Shown piece by piece: positions 1 through 11,458 of a stretch of 64,000 nucleotides of DNA. This DNA is from Actinomadura cremea (GTDB lineage: Bacteria > Actinomycetota > Actinomycetes > Streptosporangiales > Streptosporangiaceae). The notes under the pieces were generated by a model that saw only the letters and a list, made by a program, of their open reading frames with translations, searched no databases and had not been told where the DNA came from. Where the stretch lies: contig NZ_BMRF01000003.1 in the NCBI RefSeq assembly GCF_014648495.1, positions 1 through 64,000 on the forward strand, given 5' to 3'. The stretch's first letter is position 1. Each line of letters begins with the position of its first letter. The position numbers were made by a program, and so were the translations under genes.

Positions 1-56
1 GCCAGTCAGGCGTTGGGCCAGACCCCAGCGGGAGGCGCTCACCTACATCATCACTG

Positions 57-1286
57 TCAGGCGGCGACCGGTTCCGGCTCCGTGTCGCCGGCCTCCCGCG
101 GCGCGCCGTCGCGCGGCGGGACGGCCGGTGCGGCGGCCAGGTCGGCGCCCTCGCCCAGCGGGACGAACCGGGCGCCCGCCGCGATCAGCAGCGCGAGCAC
201 GACCACCACGCCGACGCCGACGCGCAGCGACGTCGCGTCCGCCAGGAACCCGACCACGACCGGGCCGAGCAGCAGCCCGCCGTAGCCCATCGCGCCGACC
301 TGCGCGACCGCGGCGGCCGGACGGTCCGGCGCGGCGGTCCCGGCCAGCGAGATCGTCGTCGGGACGACCACGCAGACGACGAGGCCCGTCACGAAGAACC
401 CGGCGATCGCCACGTGCGCGGTCGGGGCGAGCACCACCACCGTCATCCCGGCCGCGGTGCCGAGACCGGCGCCCGCCAGCAGCCGCCGCGTGCCGACCCG
501 CATCCGGACGCGGTCGCCGACGAGCCGTCCGATCAGCATCGCCAGCTCGAACATCGGGTACCCGAACGCCGCCAGCGACTCGGTCGCGCCCAGCTCGTCG
601 TGCAGCATCAGGCTGCTCCAGTCGGCGATCGACCCCTCGGTCATGAACGCGATGAAGCCCAGCACGCCGATCAGGTAGACGGCGGCCGGCATCCGGCGGC
701 GCCGGCGCCCGCCCGTCCCGGCCCCGGCGGGCGCGTCCGGGTCGGGCAGGTAGGTGCGGCCGAGCGCGAGCCCGGCGGGCAGTGCGAGCAGCGCGGCGAT
801 CAGCACCGTCGCGGTGAAGCCGAGGCCGAGCGCCGCCGTCGCGACGCCGAACAGCCCGCCGCTCATCGCGCCGATGCACCAGCCCGCGTGCATGCCGCTC
901 ATGATGGACCGGCGGTACGCCTGCTCCACCACGCTGGCCTGCGCGTTCATCGCGATGTCGGTGATCCCGAACGTCATTCCGAACGCCACCACGGCGGCGA
1001 GCAGCGACCAGTAGGACGGGGCCACCGCGACCGCGACGTAGGCCACCGCGGTCAGCGGCAGCGCGAACCGCAGCGCGCCCCGGCTCCCGGCCCGCGCCAT
1101 CACCCCGCGGAGCGCCTGCATGGCGACCACCGCGCCGAGACCCCAGACGAGGACGATGATGCCGATCTCGCCCTCGGACGTCCCGAACTTCTCGGCCAGC
1201 GCGGGCATGCGCGCGACCCAGACACCGGTGAGCAGGCCCGCGAGGGCGAAGGTCAGGAACGTCCCGACACGGGCGCGGAGCAGCAT
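57..1286 (-). CDS. MFS transporter (YbjJ-like), probable efflux
   Basis: Inner-membrane major facilitator protein of 409 residues with about twelve hydrophobic helices in two halves, split by a basic RRRRR cytoplasmic loop near residue 195. The segment DIAMNAQASVVEQ followed by a HAGWCIG helix resembles the fucose-permease/YbjJ branch, which often exports metabolites or drugs; the substrate cannot be read from the sequence. An AGAGG ribosome site lies 7 nt before the ATG. It follows the tetR gene on the same strand with a 133-bp gap, so the regulator probably controls it. The C-terminal 40 residues are polar and rich in Pro and Ala, probably disordered. Confidence 0.9.
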   Translation of the reverse strand: MLLRARVGTFLTFALAGLLTGVWVARMPALAEKFGTSEGEIGIIVLVWGLGAVVAMQALRGVMARAGSRGALRFALPLTAVAYVAVAVAPSYWSLLAAVVAFGMTFGITDIAMNAQASVVEQAYRRSIMSGMHAGWCIGAMSGGLFGVATAALGLGFTATVLIAALLALPAGLALGRTYLPDPDAPAGAGTGGRRRRRMPAAVYLIGVLGFIAFMTEGSIADWSSLMLHDELGATESLAAFGYPMFELAMLIGRLVGDRVRMRVGTRRLLAGAGLGTAAGMTVVVLAPTAHVAIAGFFVTGLVVCVVVPTTISLAGTAAPDRPAAAVAQVGAMGYGGLLLGPVVVGFLADATSLRVGVGVVVVLALLIAAGARFVPLGEGADLAAAPAVPPRDGAPREAGDTEPEPVAA

Positions 1287-1419
1287 GGTTCACCTCTTTC
1301 TGAACTCGGCGGGGCGGAGGGCCCCGTACGTGCGGCCGGCCGCGCGTGGGCGCGGCCGGGTGCGGACGGTCGAATACGGACGATCGAATGTGGAGCGTTC
1401 CAGCCGGGGGGAGGCGGTC

Positions 1420-1938
1420 CTAGCCGAGAAGCGCGAGCAGCCGCCGCTTCAGCGCCGCGAGCTGCTCCCCGTCGTACACCTCGGGCGCGTGGCTCACCAC
1501 TTCCCACAGGCCCTCGGCCGCCAGCCGGACGACCGCGGCCGCGACCGGATCGGCGTCCTCGTCCTCGGCGCGGCCGTGCCAGCGGCGCATCGCCACGTTG
1601 AGCGGCTCCCCCTGCTCGGGGTCCGCCGCGGCGGCCGTGATGGCCGACCAGCGCCGGTAGGCCCGCGCCTCGCCGGTGAGGATCTCGAAGGTCGCCTCGA
1701 CGTACGCGCGGGTGTACGCCCCGGGCGTCCCGTCGTCGTGCTCGGCGATCAGGTCGTCGAACTCCTCGATGACCCGCGCCACCATCGCCTTGACGAGCGC
1801 GTCCTTGGAGGGGAAGTGGTAGAGCAGCCCGCCCTTGCTGACGCCGGCGCGGTCGGCGACCGCGGTGAGCGTCAGCGCCTGCGTGCCGTGCTCGGAGAGC
1901 ACCGCCTCCGCGGCGTCCAGAAGGGCGTTCTTCGTCAT
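1420..1938 (-). CDS. TetR family transcriptional regulator
   Basis: Regulator of 172 residues. The N-terminal helix-turn-helix (about residues 20-42, [19 protein letters not shown]) ends in the TetR signature, and a ligand-binding helical domain follows. I chose the ATG at 1938, giving [14 protein letters not shown]; a longer reading to 2031 would place the operator-like palindrome inside the coding region. The gene lies upstream of, and co-directional with, the MFS gene and is divergent from the cysteine desulfurase. The perfect palindrome 11 bp upstream of its start suggests autoregulation. Confidence 0.9.
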   Translation of the reverse strand: MTKNALLDAAEAVLSEHGTQALTLTAVADRAGVSKGGLLYHFPSKDALVKAMVARVIEEFDDLIAEHDDGTPGAYTRAYVEATFEILTGEARAYRRWSAITAAAADPEQGEPLNVAMRRWHGRAEDEDADPVAAAVVRLAAEGLWEVVSHAPEVYDGEQLAALKRRLLALLG

Positions 1939-1948
1939 GGCCACTCCA

Positions 1949-1970
1949 CTGTACCGACCGGACGGTACAG
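1949..1970. promoter_or_regulatory. TetR operator-like palindrome
   Basis: Perfect inverted repeat CTGTACCG-N6-CGGTACAG, 10 bp upstream of the tetR start codon and about 75 bp before the -10-like box of the divergent cysteine desulfurase gene. The position and size fit a TetR dimer site controlling tetR-MFS. Whether it also affects the divergent gene is inference. Confidence 0.75.
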
Positions 1971-2056
1971 TTGCCAACCGGCACCCCGACCCCGGCATTC
2001 CCGTAACCTTCCGGCCACCTGCGGGGAACACCGGGTACGCGGCTAATGTTGACGCC

Positions 2057-3235
2057 GTGGTGACCTACCTCGACCATGCGGCGACGACCCCCATGCTGCC
2101 GGAGGCCGTTGAGGCGATGACGGCGCGGCTGCACGAGCTCGGCAATCCGTCCTCGCTGCACGCCGTCGGCCGCAACGCCCGCCGCGTCGTGGAGGAGTCA
2201 CGCGAGCTCATCGCCGAGGCGTTCGGCGCCCGCCCCAGCGAGGTCGTGTTCACCTCGGGCGGCACCGAGTCCGACAACCTCGCCGTCAAGGGCCTGTACT
2301 GGGCGCGCCGCGCCGCCGACCCCGCCCGCACCCGCGTGCTGGCGTCCGCCGTCGAGCACCACGCCGTCCTCGACTCCGTGCAGTGGCTCGCCGACCACGA
2401 GGGCGCCGACGTCGACCGGCTCCCCGTGGACGAACTGGGCCGCGTCCGTCCCGAGACCCTCCGCGACGCGCTCGGCGACGGCTCCGACGTGGCCCTCGCC
2501 ACCGTCATGTGGGCGAACAACGAGGTCGGCACCGTCCAGCCGATCGCCGAACTCGCCGCGACCGCCCGCGAACGCGGCGTCCCCCTGCACACCGACGCCG
2601 TCCAGGCCGCCGGCACCCTGCCCGTCTCGTTCGCCGCGAGCGGCGTCCAGGCCCTCACCCTCACCGGCCACAAGCTCGGCGGCCCGATCGGCGTCGGCGC
2701 GCTCCTGCTCGCCAAGCCGAAGGAGCCGCTGTACCTCGACCCCGTGCCCCTCCTGCACGGCGGCGGCCAGGAACGCGACGTCCGGTCCGGCACCCTCGAC
2801 ACCCCCGCCATCGCCGGGTTCGCCGCCGCCGTCGAGGTCGCCGCCCGCCGCCGGGAGGCCGAGGCCGAACGCCTCGCCGCCCTCCGCGACCGCCTCATCG
2901 AGGCCGTCCGCGCGGCCGTCCCCGACGCGATCCTCAACGGCGACCCCCGCGACCGCCTCCCCGGCAACGCGCACTTCTCCTTCCCCGGCTGCGAGGGCGA
3001 CGCGCTCCTCATGCTCCTCGACGCCCGCGGCATCGCCTGCTCGACCGGCTCGGCCTGCTCGGCGGGCGTCTCGCAGCCCAGCCACGTCCTCACGGCCATG
3101 GGCGCCGGTCCCGAGCGCGCCCGGGGCTCGCTGCGCTTCACCCTCGGCCACACCTCCACCGAGGCCGACGTCAAGGCCCTGGCCGACGCCATCGGCCCCG
3201 CCGTGGAACGAGCCCGCCGAGCCGGTCTCACCTGA
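2057..3235 (+). CDS. Cysteine desulfurase (NifS/IscS class)
   Basis: PLP enzyme of 392 residues that removes sulfur from cysteine as an enzyme persulfide, here probably for tRNA thiolation because mnmA lies 2.2 kb downstream. Visible motifs: YLDHAATTP at the N terminus, HTDAVQAAG (PLP-binding Asp), [11 protein letters not shown] (PLP lysine) and [11 protein letters not shown] (the loop with the persulfide cysteine). The start is GTG at 2057 or the adjacent GTG at 2060. There is no ribosome site, but TAATGT at 2044-2049 sits 7 nt before GTG 2057, so the mRNA is probably leaderless. It belongs to the aminotransferase class V family. Confidence 0.93.
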   Translation: MVTYLDHAATTPMLPEAVEAMTARLHELGNPSSLHAVGRNARRVVEESRELIAEAFGARPSEVVFTSGGTESDNLAVKGLYWARRAADPARTRVLASAVEHHAVLDSVQWLADHEGADVDRLPVDELGRVRPETLRDALGDGSDVALATVMWANNEVGTVQPIAELAATARERGVPLHTDAVQAAGTLPVSFAASGVQALTLTGHKLGGPIGVGALLLAKPKEPLYLDPVPLLHGGGQERDVRSGTLDTPAIAGFAAAVEVAARRREAEAERLAALRDRLIEAVRAAVPDAILNGDPRDRLPGNAHFSFPGCEGDALLMLLDARGIACSTGSACSAGVSQPSHVLTAMGAGPERARGSLRFTLGHTSTEADVKALADAIGPAVERARRAGLT

Positions 3236-3325
3236 CCCTCCCGACGCCCCTCCGCGTTTGATCGGCCCTCGAACGGGGACTCCTTTGCCGTTCGTTGAAC
3301 GAGGGATTGCGAGGGGCCGAGAGAG

Positions 3326-4180
3326 ATGACGGGCGTGGCGAACGGCGACGTGGTGCGGGGCGCGGGACGGAGAGCGGCCGGTCACCCGTGGTTCCACCGG
3401 CTGTCCCGGGTGGGCCTGGTCGCGCGCGGGTTCCTGTACGTGCTGATCGGGGTGCTGGCACTCCAGATCGCGTTCGGGGACGGCGGCGAGGAGGCCGACC
3501 GGGGCGGCGCCCTCACGGCCGTCGCCGACAAGCCCGGCGGGACGGTCGTCCTGTGGCTCATGACGGCCGGGTTCGCGGCCCTCACGCTCTGGCAGTTCGC
3601 GGAGGCGCTCTACGGGCGCCCCACGCCGGACGGGCACAAGGCGCACGAACGGCTCGCGTCGGCCGGACGCGGGCTCCTCTACGCGGCCGGGTTCGCGGCG
3701 ATGCTCGGGTTCATGTTCGGGCACAAGGGGTCGTCGAGCGACGAGCAGTCCAAGACGTTCACCGCGCGGCTGATGGAGGCGCCCGCCGGGCGCTGGCTGG
3801 TCCTCGCGGTCGCGGCCGGGTTCCTCGGTGTCGGCGTGTACGTCCTGTACAGCGCCGCCCGCCGCAAGTTCCTGGAGGAGCTCAAGCTCGGCCAGATGGG
3901 GAACGCGCGGCGGGTCGTCGAACCGCTCGGCGCCGTCGGCAACGCCGCGCGGGGCCTGGTGATCGGCGCCGCGGGCGTCTTCCTCGGCTACGCGGCGATC
4001 GGCTACGACCCCGAGAAGGCGCACGGGCTGGACGGCACGCTCCGCGAGTTCGCCGGGACGCCCGCCGGGGTGTGGGGCCTCGTCGCCATCGCCTGCGGCG
4101 TGGTGCTCTTCGGCGTCTACTCCTGCTGCGAGGCGCGGTGGCGGAAGGTGGAGGCCGTCCGGCCGGGTCAGGGCCGGTAG
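3326..4180 (+). CDS. DUF1206 membrane protein
   Basis: Membrane protein of 284 residues with about six helices built as three repeats of a two-helix unit. Each unit starts with a motif like SRVGLVARGFLYVLIG, ASAGRGLLYAAG or GNAARGLVIGAAG, the hallmark of DUF1206. Its function is unknown. It lies 90 bp downstream of the cysteine desulfurase. Its last 13 bp overlap the convergent minus-strand gene. Confidence 0.85.
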   Translation: MTGVANGDVVRGAGRRAAGHPWFHRLSRVGLVARGFLYVLIGVLALQIAFGDGGEEADRGGALTAVADKPGGTVVLWLMTAGFAALTLWQFAEALYGRPTPDGHKAHERLASAGRGLLYAAGFAAMLGFMFGHKGSSSDEQSKTFTARLMEAPAGRWLVLAVAAGFLGVGVYVLYSAARRKFLEELKLGQMGNARRVVEPLGAVGNAARGLVIGAAGVFLGYAAIGYDPEKAHGLDGTLREFAGTPAGVWGLVAIACGVVLFGVYSCCEARWRKVEAVRPGQGR

Positions 4181-5241
4181 GGGGCCAGCGCCTTCCAGCC
4201 GGGGTCGTTGGTCGAGGCGACCTTGGCCTTGCCCTCCGACCAGCTCGCGGCGAGCTGGTCCAGCTCGCCGACGACGCCCGAGTCGGGGTCGGCGTACAGG
4301 TGGAAGACCCGCAGCCCGTCCCCGGTCTCGCGGACCGCCAGCACCGCCCGGTCGCCGAGCCTGCCGAGCTTCTTCTCGAACGCGTGCAGCGCCCCCGACG
4401 ACGGCTCGACCGGCAGCCGGTCGGGGTTGCCGTGCCGGTACGGGACGCTGATCGCCACGTGCAGGTCGCACAGCGGGTAGTCCTGCCGGTGGAGCGGGAA
4501 CCGCGCGCCGACCCGGGCGGGATGGCCGCGCGGTGTGCGGCCCTCGCCGCTCAGCCACGCCGCCTCCCCGAACGGCTCGGAGATCTGCTCCACGACCGAG
4601 CCCAGCATCGCGGGCGGCAGCGAGTCGATCGGCGCCTCCATCGCGATGTCGACGTCGCCGATCCAGCGGGCCACGTCGTCCTCGCCGAGCGCCCAGTCCA
4701 GGACGTGCGACGCGACCTGCCGCTGCTGCTCCTCGGCGACGAACAGGAAGTCGGGGTGGTAGGCGGTGATGTGCACCTTCGCGCGGCCCGCGTCCGCCCG
4801 CATGCCCAGCCGGACGTACTCCAGGTCGAACTCGTGGTCGCCGAGGACGAGGTCCTGGGAGAGCATCTCCGGGTCGGCCTGCCGCGCCGGGTGGAAGTTC
4901 CAGCCGCCGGCGCCCTTGGGCGCCGCCCGCACCCACCGCTCGGCGAGCCCGCGCAGCTCGGGGTCGCCGCCGCCGGTCAGCGTCAGCGAGGGCGCCCGGT
5001 CCTCGGCGCCGCCGATCTCCCACTGCAGGCCCGGGTGGATCTTGTGGACGCGGCGGGACAGCTCCTCGATCGTCTCGGCCGACAGCCCCTCGCCCGGCGG
5101 CTCGCCCGGCTCCTGCTCGCCCGGACCGGCCGCCAGCGACGACTCGATCGTCGGGCGCGCCTGGCCCCACCATTCCCAGAACTCGCCGACCGCGGGCGGC
5201 GCGGTGGCGGACGTGTCGCGCGGACGGCGGAAGATTCCCAC
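4168..5241 (-). CDS. Uncharacterised protein, DUF695-like
   Basis: Soluble acidic protein of 357 residues. The start is GTG at 5241 (VGIFRRPRD), chosen because AGGAAG lies about 10 nt upstream; the frame stays open further but reads into the mnmA promoter region. The N-terminal part has FWEWW and [24 protein letters not shown], reminiscent of DUF695 proteins. No catalytic motif is evident. It is convergent with the DUF1206 gene and divergent from mnmA (160-bp shared upstream region). The family assignment is tentative. Confidence 0.65.
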   Translation of the reverse strand: MGIFRRPRDTSATAPPAVGEFWEWWGQARPTIESSLAAGPGEQEPGEPPGEGLSAETIEELSRRVHKIHPGLQWEIGGAEDRAPSLTLTGGGDPELRGLAERWVRAAPKGAGGWNFHPARQADPEMLSQDLVLGDHEFDLEYVRLGMRADAGRAKVHITAYHPDFLFVAEEQQRQVASHVLDWALGEDDVARWIGDVDIAMEAPIDSLPPAMLGSVVEQISEPFGEAAWLSGEGRTPRGHPARVGARFPLHRQDYPLCDLHVAISVPYRHGNPDRLPVEPSSGALHAFEKKLGRLGDRAVLAVRETGDGLRVFHLYADPDSGVVGELDQLAASWSEGKAKVASTNDPGWKALAPYRP

Positions 5242-5401
5242 CTGTACGTCTCTTCCTTGTCGTGAGGTCACGGGGTCCGGGCCTTCACGGAGCCCGCGAC
5301 GTAACCCTACGCGAGCCGCCGGACGATCCGTCGCCGCGTCCCGCCCGTCCGCCGTCAACCCGATGTCGGCAGGGCGCCGTGGCGCGTACGCTCGAAGGAC
5401 T

Positions 5402-6478
5402 ATGACTCTGCGCGTACTCGCCGCCATGTCCGGCGGCGTCGACTCCGCCGTGGCCGCCGCCCGCGCCGCCGAGGCCGGGCACGACGTCACCGGCGTCCAC
5501 ATGGCCCTGTCCAGCAACCCGCAGTCCTACCGGACGGGCGCGCGCGGCTGCTGCACCCTGGAGGACTCCCGGGACGCCCGCCGCGCCGCCGACGTGATCG
5601 GCATCCCGTTCTACGTCTGGGACCTCGCGGAGCGCTTCCACGAGGACGTCGTCGAGGACTTCGTCAGCGAGTACGCGGCGGGCCGTACCCCGAACCCGTG
5701 CCTGCGCTGCAACGAGAAGATCAAGTTCGCGGCGCTCCTCGACCGCGCGATGGCCCTCGGCTTCGACGCCGTCTGCACCGGCCACTACGCCCGGCTCGAG
5801 GACGGCGTCCTGCGGCGCGGCGTCGACGAGGGCAAGGACCAGTCGTACGTCCTGGCCGTGTGCACCCCCGAGCAGCTCGCGCACGCGATGTTCCCCCTCG
5901 GCGACACCGCCAAGACCGACATCCGCCGCGAAGCCGAGCGCCGCGGCCTGCAGGTGGCCGACAAGCCCGACAGCCACGACATCTGCTTCATCTCCGACGG
6001 CGACACCCGCGGCTTCCTCGCCGAGCGCCTCGGCGCCGCGAAGGGGCCCATCGTCGACGCCGACGGCAACGAGGTCGGCGAGCACGACGGCGCCTACGCG
6101 TACACGATCGGGCAGCGCAAGGGCCTGCGCATCGGCACCCCCGCACCCGACGGCCGCCCCCGCTACGTCCTCGACATCTCGCCGGTCGACAACACCGTCA
6201 CCGTCGGCCCCCGCGAGGCCCTCGACGTCCACGAGATCACCGGCGAGCGCCCGATCGTCCTGGGCGGCGTCCCCGCCGGCCCGTTCGGCTGCCGGGTGCA
6301 GCTCCGGGCCCACGGCGAGGTCCACGACTGCACGGCCGAACTGGACGGCGACGTCCTGCGCATCCGCCTCGCCGCCCCCGCCCGCGGCGTCGCGGCGGGC
6401 CAGGCCGCCGTCCTGTACGAGGGCGACCGCGTCCTCGCCTCCGCGACGATCGCCGAGACCGCCCGCGTCCCCGCCTGA
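5402..6478 (+). CDS. mnmA: tRNA-specific 2-thiouridylase MnmA
   Basis: Adenylates U34 of tRNA-Glu, -Gln and -Lys and replaces its oxygen with sulfur. 358 residues, normal family length. The PP-loop [11 protein letters not shown] is at residues 9-19. The two catalytic cysteines are in [13 protein letters not shown] and DSHDICFI, and GQRKGLRIG is also present. The ATG at 5402 follows a TACGCT box by about 8 nt, so translation may start at or near the 5' end. The sulfur donor is probably the cysteine desulfurase at 2057. A GC-rich hairpin follows the gene. Confidence 0.96.
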   Translation: MTLRVLAAMSGGVDSAVAAARAAEAGHDVTGVHMALSSNPQSYRTGARGCCTLEDSRDARRAADVIGIPFYVWDLAERFHEDVVEDFVSEYAAGRTPNPCLRCNEKIKFAALLDRAMALGFDAVCTGHYARLEDGVLRRGVDEGKDQSYVLAVCTPEQLAHAMFPLGDTAKTDIRREAERRGLQVADKPDSHDICFISDGDTRGFLAERLGAAKGPIVDADGNEVGEHDGAYAYTIGQRKGLRIGTPAPDGRPRYVLDISPVDNTVTVGPREALDVHEITGERPIVLGGVPAGPFGCRVQLRAHGEVHDCTAELDGDVLRIRLAAPARGVAAGQAAVLYEGDRVLASATIAETARVPA

Positions 6479-6490
6479 CGACCTGGAGGA

Positions 6491-6516
6491 GCCCGCCGGC
6501 CCTCTCCCCGGCGGGC
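6491..6516 (+). terminator. Hairpin terminator after mnmA
   Basis: GCCCGCCGG and CCGGCGGGC form a 9-bp stem with an 8-nt loop, 12 nt after the mnmA stop. There is no T tract, as is common in high-GC actinobacteria. Confidence 0.7.
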
Positions 6517-6527
6517 TTCGCCGCGCC

Positions 6528-6840
6528 GTCGATCTCGAAGGTCTGCCCGTCGCTCGGGAACACGATGTTCGTCCGGGACGACCCGGTGACGTCGTCGTCC
6601 CGGTGCGTCGCGAGGAACCGGACGTCAGGGTGACGGTCGGCCAGCGATTCGACGTCGGCGAGCCCCATGTGACCGAACTTCCCCTCCGCGGGGAAGCTCG
6701 TGTCCAGGACCACCGTCGGGCAGTCGGCGGCGAGCTTCTCCACCGGCGGGCACAGCACCGTGTCGCCCGTGTACCCGAGCCTCGCCCCCGACTCGTCGGT
6801 GATCGAGTAGCCGAGCGCGGGGACGGTGTGCTCCGGCGGG
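6528..6840 (-). pseudogene. Remnant of MBL-fold metallo-hydrolase (C-terminal half)
   Basis: A minus-strand reading frame encodes the C-terminal half of a metallo-beta-lactamase-fold hydrolase of the RNase Z-like type: HTVPALGYSITDESG, then LGYTGDT, VVLDTSFP, GHMGLADVESLA and FLATHRDDD, ending near QTFEID. The N-terminal HxHxDH metal site is absent. The frame runs on without a stop through the mnmA terminator, and upstream lies the promoter of another gene. I read it as a decayed gene. A short functional product cannot be excluded but is unlikely. Confidence 0.65.
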
Positions 6841-6906
6841 GGAGGGCGGCCGGCGGGGACCGGCGCCGTAAGTACCATTCGGCTCTGGCGAGTCTCTGGA
6901 GGTGCC

Positions 6907-7725
6907 GTGAAGTTCGGTGTTTCGACGTTCGTGACCGATGACGGGATCAGGCCGGCGGCGCTCGGGCGGGCGCTGGAGGAGCGCGGGTTCGGGTCGCTGT
7001 TCCTGGCCGAGCACACCCACATCCCGGTGAAGCGGGAGTCGCCGTGGCCCGGCGGCGATGAACTGCCGCGCATGTACTACCGGACGCTCGACCCGTTCGT
7101 CGTGCTGTCCGCCGTCGCGAGCGTGACGGAGCGGCTGCGGCTCGGCACCGGGATCGCGCTGGTGATCCAGCGGGACCCGATCGTCCTCGCCAAGGAGGTC
7201 GCGTCCCTCGACCTGATCTCCGGCGGCCGGGCGGTGCTCGGCGTCGGCGCGGGCTGGAACCGGGAGGAGATGCGCAACCACGGCACCGAGCCGAAGACGC
7301 GGATGCGGCTGCTGCGCGAGCGGGTGCTGGCCGTCAAGGAGCTGTGGACGAAGGACGAGGCGGAGTTCCACGGCGAGTTCGTCGACTTCGACCCGGTGTT
7401 CCTGTACCCGAAGCCCGTCCAGGACCCGCACCCGCCCGTGCTGATCGGCGGCGCGGGCCCGACGACGTTCGACCGCGTCGTCGAGTTCGGCGACGGCTGG
7501 ATGCCGATCTACGGGCGGGGCACCGACGCCTTTCCGGCGCAGATCGCGGAGCTGCGCGAACGCGCGGGACGCCGCGTGCCCGTCACCGTGTTCGGCGTCC
7601 CGCCCCGGCCCGAGGACGTCGAGTCGCTGGAAGCCGCCGGAGTCGACGAGGTGCTGTTCAACCTCAAGACCGAGCCGGAGGAAGAAACCCTGCGGCGCCT
7701 GGACCGCCTGGCACAACAACTCTGA
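6907..7725 (+). CDS. LLM-class (F420-dependent type) oxidoreductase
   Basis: TIM-barrel protein of 272 residues in the luciferase-like monooxygenase superfamily, of the type that uses F420 or FMN in actinobacteria. Motifs: FLAEHTHIP, RLRLGTGIALVIQRDPIVLAKEVASLD cut short here, GVGAGWNREEM, and PVLIGGAGPTTFDRV. The GTG at 6907 has GGAGG 5 nt upstream; longer readings lack this site. The substrate is unknown. A TACCAT box around 6874-6879 may be the -10. The gene ends in a C-rich tract before the dispersed repeat. Confidence 0.88.
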   Translation: MKFGVSTFVTDDGIRPAALGRALEERGFGSLFLAEHTHIPVKRESPWPGGDELPRMYYRTLDPFVVLSAVASVTERLRLGTGIALVIQRDPIVLAKEVASLDLISGGRAVLGVGAGWNREEMRNHGTEPKTRMRLLRERVLAVKELWTKDEAEFHGEFVDFDPVFLYPKPVQDPHPPVLIGGAGPTTFDRVVEFGDGWMPIYGRGTDAFPAQIAELRERAGRRVPVTVFGVPPRPEDVESLEAAGVDEVLFNLKTEPEEETLRRLDRLAQQL

Positions 7726-7810
7726 CCCCCACCCCCACCCCCACCACCGTCCCCGGCCACCGTCCCCGGCCGTCGTTACCACCCCAGCCATCACCTCGGC
7801 CAGAGCGGAC

Positions 7811-7952
7811 CGGAACAACTGCGATTGCGAGCGAAGCCAGATTCGAGCGAAGCGAGAATCTGATCGCGCAGCGAGCCCCTGGGCGAGTCGGAGCGATGCA
7901 GCAATCGCACGCGAAGCCCGTTGAAGGAAGGCCCCCTGGGGCCTGACGCCGA
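7811..7952 (+). repeat. Dispersed structured repeat, copy 1
   Basis: Intergenic element of 142 bp whose near copy lies inverted at 39457-39597; I count about 14 differences. It contains nested dyads: TGCGATTGC (7820-7828) with GCAATCGCA (7901-7909), and CAGATTC (7838-7844) with GAATCTG (7856-7862). A separate hairpin is GGCCCC-CT-GGGGCC (7930-7943). GAGCGAAGC is repeated in the inner part. Differences between the copies preserve pairing, so the folded form is probably what is maintained. It lies between the oxidoreductase and the MetE-like gene. Confidence 0.85.
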
Positions 7953-7973
7953 GGGCGAAGCAATAATAGACGC

Positions 7974-11203
<3,230 letters not shown>

Positions 11204-11421
11204 CGAAATGTGCTTGACGGTCCGCCAGCAGGTTTGCGTTACTCAGGGGTACACTTCCACTACCCAACGGTGAGAGGCGGACGCGACCCGGGCATAACGG
11301 AACGTACCCAACCGGTTTCGCGAAGTTCGTCGGAGGTCGTACTCTCCCTCTCATCACGACACACCTGAATCACCGGACGTATCACCCGGGGGAGGTTCCC
11401 GCGGTCCAGCACGTCCGGTTC

Positions 11422-11437
11422 CGGGGGACGTCCCCCG
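11422..11437. promoter_or_regulatory. 16-bp perfect palindrome upstream of the GGDEF-EAL gene
   Basis: CGGGGGACGTCCCCCG lies 21 bp before the ATG at 11459 and 11 bp before its GAGG ribosome site. It could be a protein-binding dyad or an RNA hairpin that affects initiation. The 11204-11452 gap otherwise holds a weak -35-like TTGACG at 11214 and no gene. Confidence 0.5.
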
Positions 11438-11458
11438 CGAATCCCCCCGAGGATGGTG

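Noticed and set aside
1287-1419. Second promoter or small gene between tetR and the MFS gene
   Set aside because: Contains a GC-rich dyad but no clear -10 and no ORF with a ribosome site; left as an intra-operon gap.
2198-5173. Very long open frame (about 990 codons) on the minus strand
   Set aside because: Antisense to the cysteine desulfurase and DUF1206 genes; its Arg/Gly/Pro composition is that of a high-GC shadow frame and no domain is visible.
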